From positions 474,082,008 to 474,146,007 of the forward strand of contig NC_081405.1 in NCBI RefSeq assembly GCF_030272615.1: DNA of 64,000 bases. The letters run 5' to 3'. The position numbers and the translations under genes were made by a program. The notes under the pieces were generated by a model that saw nothing but the letters and a program-made list of their open reading frames with translations, was not told where the DNA came from and searched no databases. This document shows positions 22,721-35,224 of the stretch, piece after piece (positions within the stretch are counted from its first letter, which is position 1; each line of letters opens with the position of its first letter). The DNA is from Cryptomeria japonica (Eukaryota > Streptophyta > Pinopsida > Cupressales > Cupressaceae).

Positions 22721-24076
22721 TGCTGACTTGTTCCTGAGGGACTAGTTTGAAGGTTTCTCTTGAGTCAAGGTTGATTAGACAAGTGAAGACGACAGTTTCA
22801 GAGGCATAAAAGGATTTGATAGCTTCTGAGTTAGAGATGGGAGATCACAGATTTCTCTAAGAAATAAGAGCTTAGGTTGCTTGTTGTTAGGGATTTTGAA
22901 GTAGAATTTGTCCAATCAAGGAGGAATAAAATTAGAACAAAATCATTCACAATAGATGAGACTTAGCAGGATACAGTGGATTAAGGATTTGATAGGCATG
23001 ATGATGACTTCTAGAGTCTACAGTCATGTTGGAAACCACCAAAATGATAATTTTTCACGTGAATGCAGAATGAGAATCACCAAATGAAGTGTGAAAATGT
23101 TATAAATACAATGGAGTGGTGGCTTAATTGGTAGAAGAGAAAATAAACCTTTTTCATTTTCTGAGAGTGGTTTTTTTCCTCGGAAAGGAAGATGATGTTT
23201 GAGCAGGATCGTGCATGGAGTTGCACTTGTTGTGTGCTCTGTGATACCGGATGGGTGTTTTTTTGTTTTCTGCTATGTGAGTTTGTTTATTGTCAGAGGG
23301 GTTGTGAAAGTGAGAAGGATTACTAGAGCGGGTGTGAAACCCTTTTCTTATCAAGAAAGGCCATGCATGGCACATCCTCTGCTTCTACTTTGCCACAGGA
23401 TGGTAGGGGGTTTGAAGAAGGAGCCTGCAGAGGAATGAAAGAAGGATTTGTTTGGGTGGGAGTGGCAGCCAATCATCTTTGTGATGACATGGAAGCTGCA
23501 ACCCCTCCCAAACATATTACATTTACCCTAAAGCTCCTCTTTCCACCTTCCTTGATCATGGGCATGAAGGCTTGAGCTCATCTTTCCATTTTCTTTGTTC
23601 TTGGGCATGAAGGCTTCCTCCTCTATTTGGAAATGATCTGTTGGATAGAACGTAACATCTCACATTCCATCCGAAGGCATCAGGGTGATAATGGCATGGC
23701 TCAAGTAGTTTTGCAAGTTGTATAGTCATTGGGGTTCCTTTTCTAGTTCCAGTAGTGATTCTTCATTCCAGGCTCTAGGTGAAGGGAGCAAGTTGTATAC
23801 TGTATAGTCATTTATATAGCAAATGAAAAGTATTTAGTGTCAAGCTTTGTGCAGGTTCTTGAAGGAGTTATATATAAATTATTAAATTTATTGTGTATGA
23901 TTGTATCTCTTTCAAATGATAAGAATCATGAGATTTAACTTTTTTCATTTGTTGCATTGTTATGGTGTATGTAGTTTTTCATTTAAATTTTTTGTTAGTC
24001 TAGAATCATAATACATATTAAGGATTCACCTCATTGTAATTGGTGGGTGGATTATAGACAGTCATAGAACACCTCC
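22721..24076. other. Unassigned interior of the 14-kb insertion
   Basis: No recognisable domain is present. A TATA box faces right at 23,101, followed by a 79-codon ORF (23,199-23,438) with no recognisable motif. Two overlapping short ORFs around 23,363-23,575 also lack motifs. The region could be the 3' flank of the - strand frame at 24,716-28,191 or part of another old element. Confidence 0.3.
23101..23108 (+). promoter_or_regulatory. TATA-box-like sequence
   Basis: TATAAATA in ATGTTATAAATACAATGG on the + strand lies 90 bp before a short + strand ORF without known domain. It may be a chance match in AT-rich DNA. Confidence 0.3.
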
Positions 24077-24276
24077 ATATATATTACATAAACATCCATA
24101 GCATATAAAATCATAAGACTCAAGAGTATTAAGAATGAAAGTATTACTATTAAACACCACAATAGATAGGAATACAACATATATTACATAAACATCCATA
24201 GCATATAAAATCATAATACTCAAGAGTATTAAGAATGAAAGTATTACTATTAAACACCACAATAGATAGGAATACA
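24077..24276. repeat. Near-perfect 100-bp tandem duplication
   Basis: Two head-to-tail copies (24,077-24,176 and 24,177-24,276) differ at one visible base (ATAAGACTC versus ATAATACTC). The high identity points to a recent local duplication. A 71-codon - strand ORF is produced by the repeat and is not a gene. Confidence 0.92.
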
Positions 24277-24715
24277 TTATACAACATAATTAGTAAAACA
24301 TCAAGACAATAGACTGGTGCCTTATCCTAGGGCATAGACTCTAGAGTCATTTTAAACTTACAATTCAAGACAACCTGATAATAAACTTCAATAATGAATA
24401 ATGCCATTACATACACAACCTAGATTCATATGTAAACTGAAAAACCCTTGACCATTCAATTCATAGTGAAAACATAAATTCAACACAAAGACAATTATGT
24501 GAAGATCTCAAACTGCAAATGGTATTGATATTATATTCATAATGATATCAGAAAGTAAATTCACAATGCGATTCAAGTTTTCAACAATGCACTTATCAAA
24601 TTATTGAATAGTTGAGCTATTATAAATTTATAACTATATAAGAGTTTTCAAGTTCAACATCAATAAAAGTGTCCAACTGGCCATCCCTCTTTACCGATCG
24701 AAAATAAAATGATTA
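24277..24715. other. Unassigned AT-rich spacer
   Basis: I see no gene or repeat. It is downstream (3') of the - strand frame at 24,716-28,191 and may hold its 3' untranslated region. Confidence 0.3.
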
Positions 24716-27700
24716 CTATGAGTAATCTTGGGTAGCAACCTCAACCTGAGATTTCTTCTTTGGCTTTAGCATGGCTTGCCACCTGTCCACCTCTTTGTCT
24801 ATTGGCCAACTGAATGCCTTTACCTCTTCCAATTTTGCAACTGAATCTATCCATCTGGCATCTGTAACTGCCCTAGACTCAACAATAAATTTTGCATGGT
24901 CAACCTCAACCTTGAATAGTGAATCAAGCAGACCGTTAAGGAAATCAGCATCAACCTGTTCATTTACATGCTTGATTATTTCTTCTTGCTCCAGAATCAA
25001 ATCAAATTCGCTGGTCCAATCAGAAACTGATTTCAACTATCCATTACTACCATAAATTGAAGGCTTCATTTTACTATAACCTTCCCCAAATGTCTACAAT
25101 TTTTCATTTATAAGCACATCCTTCCCTGTGAAAAATGTATAAGCTGCATTCATTACCTCCACCATGTCTTTGGTGTCACTAATCTTGGGAGGGAAATCAT
25201 CACTATACATCATTGCAGTATCTAGCTTATCCATTAATCTACTTCTTCTTGACCAAACATTGAACAAAGGTCCAAGAAAAGCGACAGCCTCTGAGGATGT
25301 TTTACTTACCTCTGTCAAAGAAATGTGCAAATCATGCACTACCATCAATTTTACTTTCAATACATTAATCTTGTGTTTCAGAATTCCTGACACAATAGAG
25401 ATAGCCTTGACATTTTGTTCCTTTTCAACCTTTTCAATTTTCCCTATGTATTCCTCCATTTTTGCTGTCACATCAGCTGGTATTTCTTGTACTTGTTCTC
25501 TAATCTGTATTGGAGGGGGCTCATTTGCAATTTTTTCTTTCAAATCCACCAACTCTTCCTCCAGAGCACCCTTCTTCATCAGTGTCTCTTCATATTTTTA
25601 ATTCAATGTAATCAATTGGGTATATGTTTTTGTGTATGTTCTTGACAAATCCTCTATTTTTGATAAATTCATAAAAGAAACTTGAGTCAAAAAAGAGACA
25701 ATCTCTATGTCACTTGTGTTTTGCAAGTTCTAGATCATTCTGACAGCTTTCTTTTCTACTTGGATATTTAGAAGGTGGGGCTTTTGAGTGGAAGGGGCCA
25801 AAGACCAAGCACGAAGTATCTTTGACTTAGGATTAAATCCTAATCCTCTTATTACATCTCCAATTTCAAATTCAGTTTTGAACATTGGGTCCTCTTGCTT
25901 CCTAATCTGATCAATAATAAAAGTAGACTGGATATCCCAGTCAGGCATCATAATCATACTAGTACTCTTAATCAATTTTCTTGCCTGTTCCACAGATATT
26001 TGCTCCCTGTCAGGATCATATTGCTGCAATGCCTCGATGATCTCTTGTTTCTTTTCTTCATTTGCTTCCTCTATGATCAGATTTTGTCTTAATTGTTTTT
26101 GTTTCAATCTTGACAAAAAAACTTTTAAATTCATCTAACTTAATAAAGTCATCATCTTTCATGAATTCATTTGACAACATCACATGCTCATCAAAGCCTT
26201 GACCAAGGGCTTCATTTGTTTCTCCTTGTTCTTCATTCTGCCCTGCTTCTCTAAGATGTGTCCTTATTTGATGAAAGTATTGTCCTTGTTCTGTAACAAG
26301 TGCTCTAGCAGGGTCTCTCCTCACAATTGTACCAACCTCCCTAGTTTTTTGCAGCTAGGGTAGATTGAACATCATCCCCACTCTCTACATCATCAACATG
26401 AGCAGACACACTAAGTGGCCTCTTGCCATGTGAAGAATGTAAATCTTGGGGGTCTTGCTACTGAGTAGCCACTTCAAAATCTAGAATTGGAGGCATTTGT
26501 TCCATCAGAGTTTCATATAAACTCAACATTTTGTTAATCCTCTCCAGGTATGGACTATCAGAGCAAAAACCTAAGAAACTAGGGTCAGCAGCCTTCAATT
26601 CTGCTTCAACTCTCATCAAATTTTTCCATTTTCTTCTCCTTTCTTGTACTTCATCTTTTCTCACCAAATTTCTAACCACATCTTCATCATCCAATGGTTC
26701 ATGGTCCTTTATTGCGGCCCAAGGTATCATTTTTGGCATTGCAATTTTAATAAATTGTTCCAGATCATAGAATCTAGACACAGCATTAACCAACCTATAC
26801 TGTTTAAGGAAATTGTTTCCTTCATCAAAGCAACTCCTACCAATGGTAAAATCAGACGCAACCCAAAGCCTAGGAATAAAATAACCCTTCCTGTGTTTAT
26901 CAAGGTATTCTTTATTAACTAGGGTCAATTGCCAAATAAACTCCATAAAAGCAATCCTAATTGGAACAAACTTTGGTAAAATATGGGGAGGCTGAGGACA
27001 CCCATAGACTCTGATCATAGAAAAGTTATCAAAAAAATAGAAGTCCCCCTAGTTATGTGAAATAGACCAGTTTGGAACAAACTGGTAAGGTCTCAAAACT
27101 CTCCTAACATCAATTAACAATCGTTCCCTAATTATTCCTAGCATTTCCATAATTGGCGAAAAAATCCAATTTTCAAAGAAAAGGAAAGAAGAATGGGGAG
27201 AACTACTGTCCCAAACCTGGGTCCATCTTTGTATTGGCATTAAGACATCGAGTTCTTCTTTGAAAAGCTCTAATTCTTTATCCAAGAACTTAACATTATA
27301 GAACAAGATTAAGTGCATCAGCAATGAATAATGCTTAAATGTAGGGTTGGGTGCACCACTCTGAATTTCAACTAGAGCATTATGAATGTGTTCAACCACA
27401 TAGCCCACATAATCATAATCTTTGTTAACATCTGGGTGTTGAATGTCCATGGCCATCATCAGTAATTCAGCTGACACTGTTGAATCTCCATCAAAACGCA
27501 ACACTCTGCATAATCCATAGATTGTACAATGCATATAATGGTGGAAAGCTGTGATGTCAAATGGTGGTTTGATACTCTTTGGAATTATAACCGGCTTGCT
27601 ATCCACCCTAGGCATGTATCTGGGGATTGCATGCTTCTTGATAACACCTTTGTATTTGTCATAATCCTCTGCAATCCACTCCAAATCTATATCTATACAT

Positions 27701-28191
27701 GTAGAACCAGTAATCTGGAAAGCTTCAACAAAGCTAGCTCTGTTAATTGAAACTAGGGAAGACTAGTTCTTTCTTCTGATTACCCTAGATACTGGGCAAT
27801 AGTGTTTGGCCAACTCTTTGATCAAATCCACATCAACATACACATCTCGCACAATTAACTTTGCCATATTTAAATCCCAAGGGTTTGACATCGGGACACC
27901 CTTAACCCTATTATTCTAGAAATACTTAAATAGAGCATAACCAGTCATATTAGGCATGGTAGGGTTTCTGCATTGGCTAAATAAATCTCTCCATGCCAAA
28001 TGATTTGTATTCAAAGCAACAAAAGTCCCTGACATCAAATCTACAAATTCCTCTTTGTATTTCTTAACCATCATTTCCTCAATGGCACTGGCCTTGGAAC
28101 CTCCAGGTTCTCCTGCTCCACTTATCGTGGCCTTGGGCTTGGGCTTGGGCTTGGGCTTGGAACCTCCAGTAGCACTTGTCGCCTGGCTCAT
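24716..28191 (-). pseudogene. Large decayed frame of unknown function, about 1,150 codons
   Basis: From a likely start at 28,191 (MSQATSATGG, then a Lys-Pro repeat KPKPKPKPK) the - strand frame stays open to 26,458 except for four TAG codons. It shifts frame near 26,360 and again in a T-run near 26,112, then stays open to 24,716 with three more TAG and one TAA. The first half looks globular (WRDLF, SNPWDLNMAKLIVR, DITAFHHYMHCTIYGL, FKHYSLLMHLILFYN); the last third is Lys/Glu-rich and probably coiled. No transposase, RT, protease or integrase motif is seen, and I cannot name a family. It sits between homologous repeat arrays inside the 14-kb insertion, so it may be cargo or an accessory protein of that element, or a separate nested element. 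Confidence 0.6.
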
Positions 28192-28315
28192 TTTAGCTAC
28201 AGGAGAAAAACTTAACCAATTTTTTGAAATTTTTTGAGTTCTCACACCCAACACTCCGAATTCTCCAACGTTGTTGCAGAGCTCAATTCAGTGGATTACC
28301 TTGAAGATAGAATGC

Positions 28316-29745
28316 ATTAATGCAATTATACAAAACCTCGGCTCGATCATACAATTTATGGTATTTACTATTTGGGCACCATCACTTCTCTCAAGTCTCA
28401 TTAATTGCCACACTTGCATGAACTAGCTAGTAGCTACAGTCTGTGGCATTAATTCAAACTTCAAACTGAAGTACTCGAGCAAAATTTGAATTCATGCCCT
28501 TATATTTGATTGGTGATTGGCATTCAAAACTTTTATAGAACCCAACAAACAAGTCCACATGTTAGCGAGTTAGCGACAATGCTGCCAAATCCTCTTAATC
28601 GCAAGCTCGCAACCCCTTTTACAAATCCTCAAAGAATCTCGCGAGTGAGCGACAGCCGTTGATCTAACAAAACTACTTATTTCATCGCAAGCTCGCAACT
28701 AGAAACTTAACTTGACTTAAGCCCTTGCAATCTCGTGATAAGAAGACACTTAACTGCCATCGCATGCTCGCACCACTTTTTGACTTAAGACTTACAAACC
28801 CATGAGCATGTGATGACCACAAAATTAGACCAAAACTAAACAACTTCAAAACCTGCGAGCAAGTGACTTAACCCCATCGCATGATTACAAATTAAAATGA
28901 CCTAACCACAAATACCTCTTGACCTTGTGATAACATAAAATCACATCCATTCGCAACCTTGCAACATAAAATGGTATTTGGGAATGGGCACTATCATTAA
29001 TGCAATTGTACAAATGTCAAAATCTCAGCTAGATCATGCAAGCCGTCACTTCTCTCAAGTCTCATTAATTGCCACACTTGCATGAACTAGCTATTGTGGC
29101 ATTTGATTGCGATTTCCATTCAAAACATTTAAAGAACTCGACAAACAAGTCCACTTGTCAATCCCCATCTTTAATCGCACACTCTCACCTGGTTATAACA
29201 ATTAGGAAAGGAACTGGCGAGCTAGCGACAATGCTACCAAATCCTCTTAATCACAAGCTTGCAACCCCTTTTATGAATCCTCAAAGAATCTCATGAGTGA
29301 GCGACAGTCATTGATCTTCATCAAGCCCTTCAGTTGCAACCTCGCAACATTATTTGTAATATTCTTTCTTTACCTGCGAGCTGGTGACCACTGCAAATCT
29401 AATAAAATAACTTATTTCATCACAATCTCACAACTCGAAACTTAACTTAACTTAAACCCTTGTGATCCCACGACAACAAGGCACTTAACCGCCATTGCAT
29501 GCTCACAACACTTTTTGACTTAAGACTTACAAACCGGCGAGCATGCAATGACCACAAAATCAGACCAAAACTTACCTGTCGCCAGATCGCAGCCTAAAAT
29601 GCTAAACAACTTCAAAACCTACGAGCAAGTGATGAAACCAACTAAGCTACGATACAAACTACATCGCATGATCACAAATTAAAATGACTTAACCATGAGC
29701 ACCTCATGACCGTGCGACAACATAAAATCACACCCAGTCGCAAAC
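28316..29745. repeat. Right array: tandem duplication of about 680 bp carrying GCGAG/TAGCGA words
   Basis: Copy 1 (28,316-28,995) and copy 2 (28,996 to about 29,745) share the start ATTAATGCAATT(A/G)TAC, then CACTTCTCTCAAGTCTC, TTAGCGACAATGCT/CTAGCGACAATGCT and many later words in the same order, with indels. The array continues to about 29,950 with a segment homologous to the left array. CpG-containing words such as CGCAAGCTCGCAAC recur in both copies, partly decayed to TG or CA. Confidence 0.8.
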
Positions 29746-29949
29746 TCGTGACCAAAGCAACTCCATTAACAATCTCCACCTCACTAACATAAAATGCTAA
29801 TGCTCAAAAAGCAAGAGACCTTGCAATTTAAACCCAAACCAATAGGTCCAACACTCGCTAACTCGCCACTTAAATTGTTAAACATGAAATTTATTTGCGA
29901 GTTAGAGATGAAACATTAAACATGTCTGACCAACTGGTTTGACCACACT

Positions 29950-30561
29950 TGACGATGACATGGACAAATAAATAGAGGACAACTCAGATTTTCAACGCAC
30001 GACAACTTCGGTTTACTAGCCAACTAAGACAAAAAAAAAATACAAAACCCTATTCACCATGAACATCATTTTAAAGTTTTAAGCATTTACTGTAGAATAG
30101 TAGAAAGGTTCTAGCAGTAACGGTTATGCAGTATGAATAATTGTATGGATCTTGTGACACAAATTGTTGCATTTCATGTTCAACATAATGTGGAACCAAA
30201 TACCAATTTACTAATAATTCAATTGTTTAGTAATAATTCAAATTCACAATTTAAAATATGAAATAAGTATCCATTCTACTTCTGATTCACAAATTGAAGG
30301 AATACAATATCAAAAATCATCAATGACAACTATAGTATTGAAATTTTGCAAATTGAAATTGTAATATGACTCAAGAACTATAGTATAATTATAAATACCT
30401 ATAAATTGACTGCTAATTCACTTCAGTGACTCAGTTCGACTGTCCAAGGCTTCTATATCCCAAATGGACTCAAGAACTGAAAACTGACTAGTACTAATAG
30501 GTTCATCTTCATTCTGAGTCGGCTATTCAAAAATGTCTTCGTCTTCATGCTGACTCTGAGT
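29950..30561. other. Unassigned spacer, 3' side of the transposase frame
   Basis: AT-rich DNA without a recognised gene. It would hold the 3' untranslated region of the hAT-like transposase gene if that gene was transcribed on the - strand. Confidence 0.35.
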
Positions 30562-33247
30562 CTACGATCCATCATATTCATATGTCTCAGCACTAGCACT
30601 AGCAGTAACACCACCAACTTTTAAAGTGTTGCACACCCCTCGTCTTTCATGCATGGAATTCCAGATTGCTAGTGCCCTATCATATGGAAAATCTCTAACA
30701 TTATACTGGGTTACAAACAACCTCAAGCAAGTTTCCAAATTCTTGTCTAATTTGTTTCTGATCTTTGATTTCAAAAGCCCTAATGCACTAAAAACTCTCT
30801 CATCTTCCACCGACCCCAATATCATTGTTTGACATAAATCAACAAGTTTCAAATATTTTGGTATTGCAATACGCAATGCTTCACTTTGATCTATCCTTTT
30901 CCAAAGCCTTGTGATTGATCCAGGTTCAAATGGATTCTCCAAGTTAACCAACTGCTATTTCATAACCAATGCAAACTATTTGCATTGTTTTCTAAGATGA
31001 TCTAAATTTAAAATTCCTTCTATTGGCTGTCCATTGCAATATGCATCTTTTGAAAATGTCAATATCAATTCCTCTAGTTTTTTATGATACATCTTTCCGT
31101 CATTTGGATTATCTCCAATTGAATGCCGAAATTGAGGATACACACAACCCATGGCTTCAAGTATTTCTTCTCGAGGGAATCTTTCACGAAACTCAGTTGA
31201 AAGTTTATATGCAATAGACTTCAAATTATCACTAACAGATTTAACAATCCTGTCAAAATCCTGGTAGTCCTTTGCCTCACTTGCCCATCTTAGATTGGTG
31301 CATTGGTATTTGAAATCCTTTTACAAAGACACATAGCTCATTTTTGGTATTGAAATGTAAAAAAAATTCAGCATGATTCAAATATATAATTATTTGCCAC
31401 CTAAAAAAATTTGGGCTTCACCGTGTTAGATTTGAATATAGACCATCCAGGCTCAAGCATGTCATTTTATGTAGAGTTCTATACTCATTGATATACATAG
31501 TTCTTTCTTGGGCTTTCTTAACAAGTTTGTTCATTGAATCCACCATGGGGAGAAGACTAGCTAAAGTTAACAGAATCTCTATATCACTTAACTTATGTAA
31601 GAGATCAGGAGCTTTGTCTACTGTGAGGCATTGCTCATACATTAGACTGATCAAGGATTGATATTCTGTTAGAACTCGCTCCGCTGGTCCATGCAAGGAG
31701 ATCCATCTGGTCTCAACATCCCTGAGAAGCTTGTTTCCTCCTATTACTCCCACACCAAAAATCTAAAATTCTGCAAAACATTTAGGACTTCAGCAGAAGT
31801 ATGAGTTGATCTCGTGGACCAGATCTTCAACTTTTGACACTGTAGGGAAATTGCTTACAATTCTATATGCTAAATTCATTCGATGGGCCATGCAGTGAAT
31901 GCCAACCATGTATGGTGCAATACTAATTTGTAATCTTGCACAAAGACCGGTCCTTTGACCTTGCATTACTATAGCTCCATCAGTTCCAACACACACCAAC
32001 TTCTTGGCAATTGTCAAGTCATCCATACCAACAATTTCATTCAAAGCTTTCTTAACTTCCAAATATAAATTTTTTGCTATTGAATTGCCCCTCATTTTAC
32101 AAACACGGAGTAGATTAGCTCGGTGGACATGTTATTTTATAGTATACACATGCATACAAACCCAAGCAGTGTTATCTACCGCAGTAACTTCATCTATGGA
32201 TAATGAAATAAAATTTGACACTTTTACATTCTCTTGTAAATTTTGCTTTTCCACCTCAGCGAGACAGTTTGCCATTTCCCATCCAGCATTTATTGACCAA
32301 TGTGACATAGGATAGTGAGGAACATTCAAAAAAGATAATAAATTACTAAATTCTGGGAAATCTTTCATAGGAAACCCTCTTGACATAATATGAAAAATAA
32401 CACTCATCTGAACAGTCTTTGCCAGGTTTGCATCTTTTGCTGCATGTTCAAGCCTAGCCTTGATTGTATTTCCAAATCCACTATTACCAATCACTGTCAT
32501 TTTGTGGTTATGCTCTTCATATTCTACCGCATACTTAACATGAAGACATTCTTCCTTTGATTTCCATCTTACTACTCATGTTTCCTTTCCGTCTATGATC
32601 TGTTTTTCATAAACCTTACCAATATGCTTTTCTATGGTGTCAAGCTTTAGCTGCATCTTCTTCTCTCTTTTTGTTTTCTAGCTACAAATCTTACACCTGC
32701 ATTCTGTTGGTTGTTCTTCATTGTTTGGGACCGATTCAATGAATGGGTACTTTGCTACCCAATCAATCTTAAAACTCCTTGTCATCTCCCACTCTCACCC
32801 TAGTTTTACTTTCCTTTTTCTTTTCTTCCTACCAACATCATCTTCAATACTAGCATTTGCATCCGAGTGAATTACCTCATTGTGTGTATCCCTTACAACA
32901 TCTTCTATCATGTCAGTATTGCCATCCTCATTTGATGCATTTAACTCAATGATAATCCCACCTTGTGGTGGTGGTGAGCTACTGTGAATGGCTTCTACAA
33001 CTACAGAAGTTGATGGACCATAAACTTTGCCAATTCCAAAGAAAGACTTTATGGTAGTATCTTTAAGTTTAAGTTTTGGGCTTTTTGATGGCCTCTCAAT
33101 CCCTTCAGTTTCACCACCCTGAGGAGTCTTACCCTTTTCTGACATCTCAATCCCTTCACCACCCTGAGGAGTCTCAGTCTCACCCTTGTGTGACATCTCA
33201 ATCCCTTCACCACCCTGAGGAGTCTCACCCATGTCTGACTGTGACAT
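30562..33247 (-). pseudogene. hAT-type transposase, decayed
   Basis: One - strand frame runs from 33,247 to 31,418; after a gap of about 190 bp it resumes in another frame to 30,562, so a frameshift or a short intron lies there. The N-terminus has three repeats of a TPQGGEGIEMS word and a Lys/Arg-rich stretch. Then come a CRCKIC zinc-finger-like word and KREKKMQLKLDTIEKHIGK. The catalytic candidates are Asp in SLSIDEVTA and Asp in CVGTDGAIVMQG, followed by HCMAHRMNLAY. The C-terminal hAT dimerisation region reads SVEDERVFSALGLLKSKIRNK with the Glu present. The style recalls the ZNF862/KIAA1586-like branch of hAT. At least five stops make it a pseudogene. It would cut and paste an element with 8-bp duplications. 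Confidence 0.82.
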
Positions 33248-33709
33248 CTTGAGTCTTGACCTCTCACTACGAATTAAAAGTTAAAACTAATACTATCTGA
33301 TGTCATGGAAATGGGGACAAGGCAACAACAAAGTTCAATGTTAATAAGTTAGTTTCAACCATAAAAACAAAACAAAGAACTAAAAACCATTCCAAACATA
33401 TCAAGAGAGATTTCAAAAAGCATGAAAGAAGTTTAACAAAATAAAAGAAAGGAGAAGAGCCTCCCTAAGATGCTTCCATGATGCCTTTTGATGCTTCTCC
33501 CTTGTTTCTCTCCTCTCCAAGTCCCAAATGAGTGTAGCTCTCAGCTTTTAGCACTAGCCATGGATGCCATATGGAGATTCAAGATGGTTGAATATGATAA
33601 GCAAATACTATGCAAGAGTAGATAGTGATGCTATGAAAAAGCTCTATGCTAATGCCAGTATAACAACAATACTCTAAAATGCTTCTCTTTTGCTTGAGGA
33701 GAAGGGTTC

Positions 33710-33719
33710 TATTTATAGA
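33710..33719 (-). promoter_or_regulatory. TATA box upstream of the transposase frame
   Basis: On the - strand it reads CTATAAATAG, about 460 bp upstream of the transposase start at 33,247 and in the right orientation to drive it. It could also belong to an older LTR fragment, because nearby DNA (33,460-33,900) is LTR-like in style. Confidence 0.5.
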
Positions 33720-34369
33720 AGAAATGGGGAAATGAAGGGTTAAGATTGAATGGTTTAATCAAGGGCCAAGTTTGAAAGTTGGGGATCCATGTGCACAATT
33801 GGCACCAATAAAATGGTGACAAGTGTCAACATAGGATTGGGTTGAGAGAAGAGGTTGGAGGCATTAAAGGCCTGAGAAGACCTCATGGTTATCTAGAAGG
33901 TAAGGGTCAAGCCTAAATTAAGATTACCCACTGGATTAAGAGTTAATCCAAGGATAAACCTTTGTGCAAATGATTAAGAGATAATCATGGTCAAAGCATT
34001 AATGGCCTGATGAGACCCTTGGGTTGGGTAGAGGTTGAGTCAAAACAAATGTTTTAACCATGTGGGAAGGTTGAATTAACCATTAATGGTTGTTGGAGAC
34101 TTTGGGGATTAAGTGGTTGAAGGTTGAAAGCCTTCAAAGGTTATCCAAGACTTTGAGGGTTAATTTGTTGAACACACAAAGCATTAATTGCTTTTCAAAG
34201 ACTTTGGAGTCTTTGAGAAGTGACTCCAATTTGCTTAGGAATGTGACAATATTTAGGGGATGGATTAGGCTAATTAGGAAGGGTTTAGAAGAATCTAGAA
34301 GGGGTTTAGGCATACAAGTGGATTTTGTAGGAAAATGTAAGTGGGAGAAATTTTGGTATTTTCAATTAA

Positions 34370-34990
34370 AATAAAATCATTTATTTCAATTAAATGGTGT
34401 AATTTGCATTTGGATAAATATTCAAATAAATATTAATTTATTTAAATGAGAAAAAGAAGATAAAGCATTTAAAATGCTTGAAGACTTTGAGGAAAACCAT
34501 TAAAGGCTTGAAGAAGACTTTAAGGGAAGCCATCAAGTTTGAAGACTTTAAAGCCATCAAGTTTGAATACTTTAAGGGAAACCATTAAAGGTTTCAAGTG
34601 GGTGAGGATAAATAGGATTTTAAATAAATAATTTATTAAAAATAGTTGTGCAACTTGCTTTTGTAGGAAAATACAACTGGGTGGAGGATAAAGGTGATTT
34701 TAAATAAATGATTTATTTATTTAAATGTGAGAGGTGGGATTTTGGGGGTTTTAAATAAATATTAATTTATTTAAATGTGAGAGAAGATTTAATTAAATAA
34801 ATATGATTTATTTATTTAATTAATGGTCTGAATTTGGTTAAGTGAATTAAATCAAATAAATTGAATAATTTATTTAATTAATAGGATAAGAGGGTTAAGA
34901 TGAATTAATTAAATATTAATTTAATTAATTATTAATTGATGGTTAAATAATCAAATAAATACTAAGTATTCATTTAATTAAGTGGACAGA
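34370..34990. repeat. AT-rich low-complexity tract (TTAAATAAAT words)
   Basis: Repeats of TTTAAATAAATAATTTATT and AATTAATTAA alternate with GGTTGAAGACTTTGAGG-like words between 34,100 and 34,990. No gene is present; the 94-codon + strand ORF at 34,090-34,374 comes from the repeated words. Confidence 0.7.
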
Positions 34991-35224
34991 TTTATGTGAC
35001 TACACTATCAAGTATGGAGAAATGATTACTCACCTTTATGCCTTCTCAATTCTCAGAATCAGGAATCAGGAATGCCTGGGCCTCTATTGCAGGATTGTAA
35101 CTCTGGCCCTCCACCCTACAATGTGAATGAACTTCAACTTTCCAACTCAATTTGCAGAATGTGAATCGAGACTCGAGAGCTCCCAATTTACTAATCAGAC
35201 ACGAACAAATTGTAAGAAAGAGTA

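Noticed and set aside
28560-29930. CRISPR-like array
   Set aside because: Repeats are irregular in length and sequence, without constant spacers; the DNA is plant nuclear.
33049-33267. Second - strand ORF overlapping the transposase N-terminus
   Set aside because: It is an out-of-frame reading of the 45-51-bp repeat; the other frame continues into the hAT domains.
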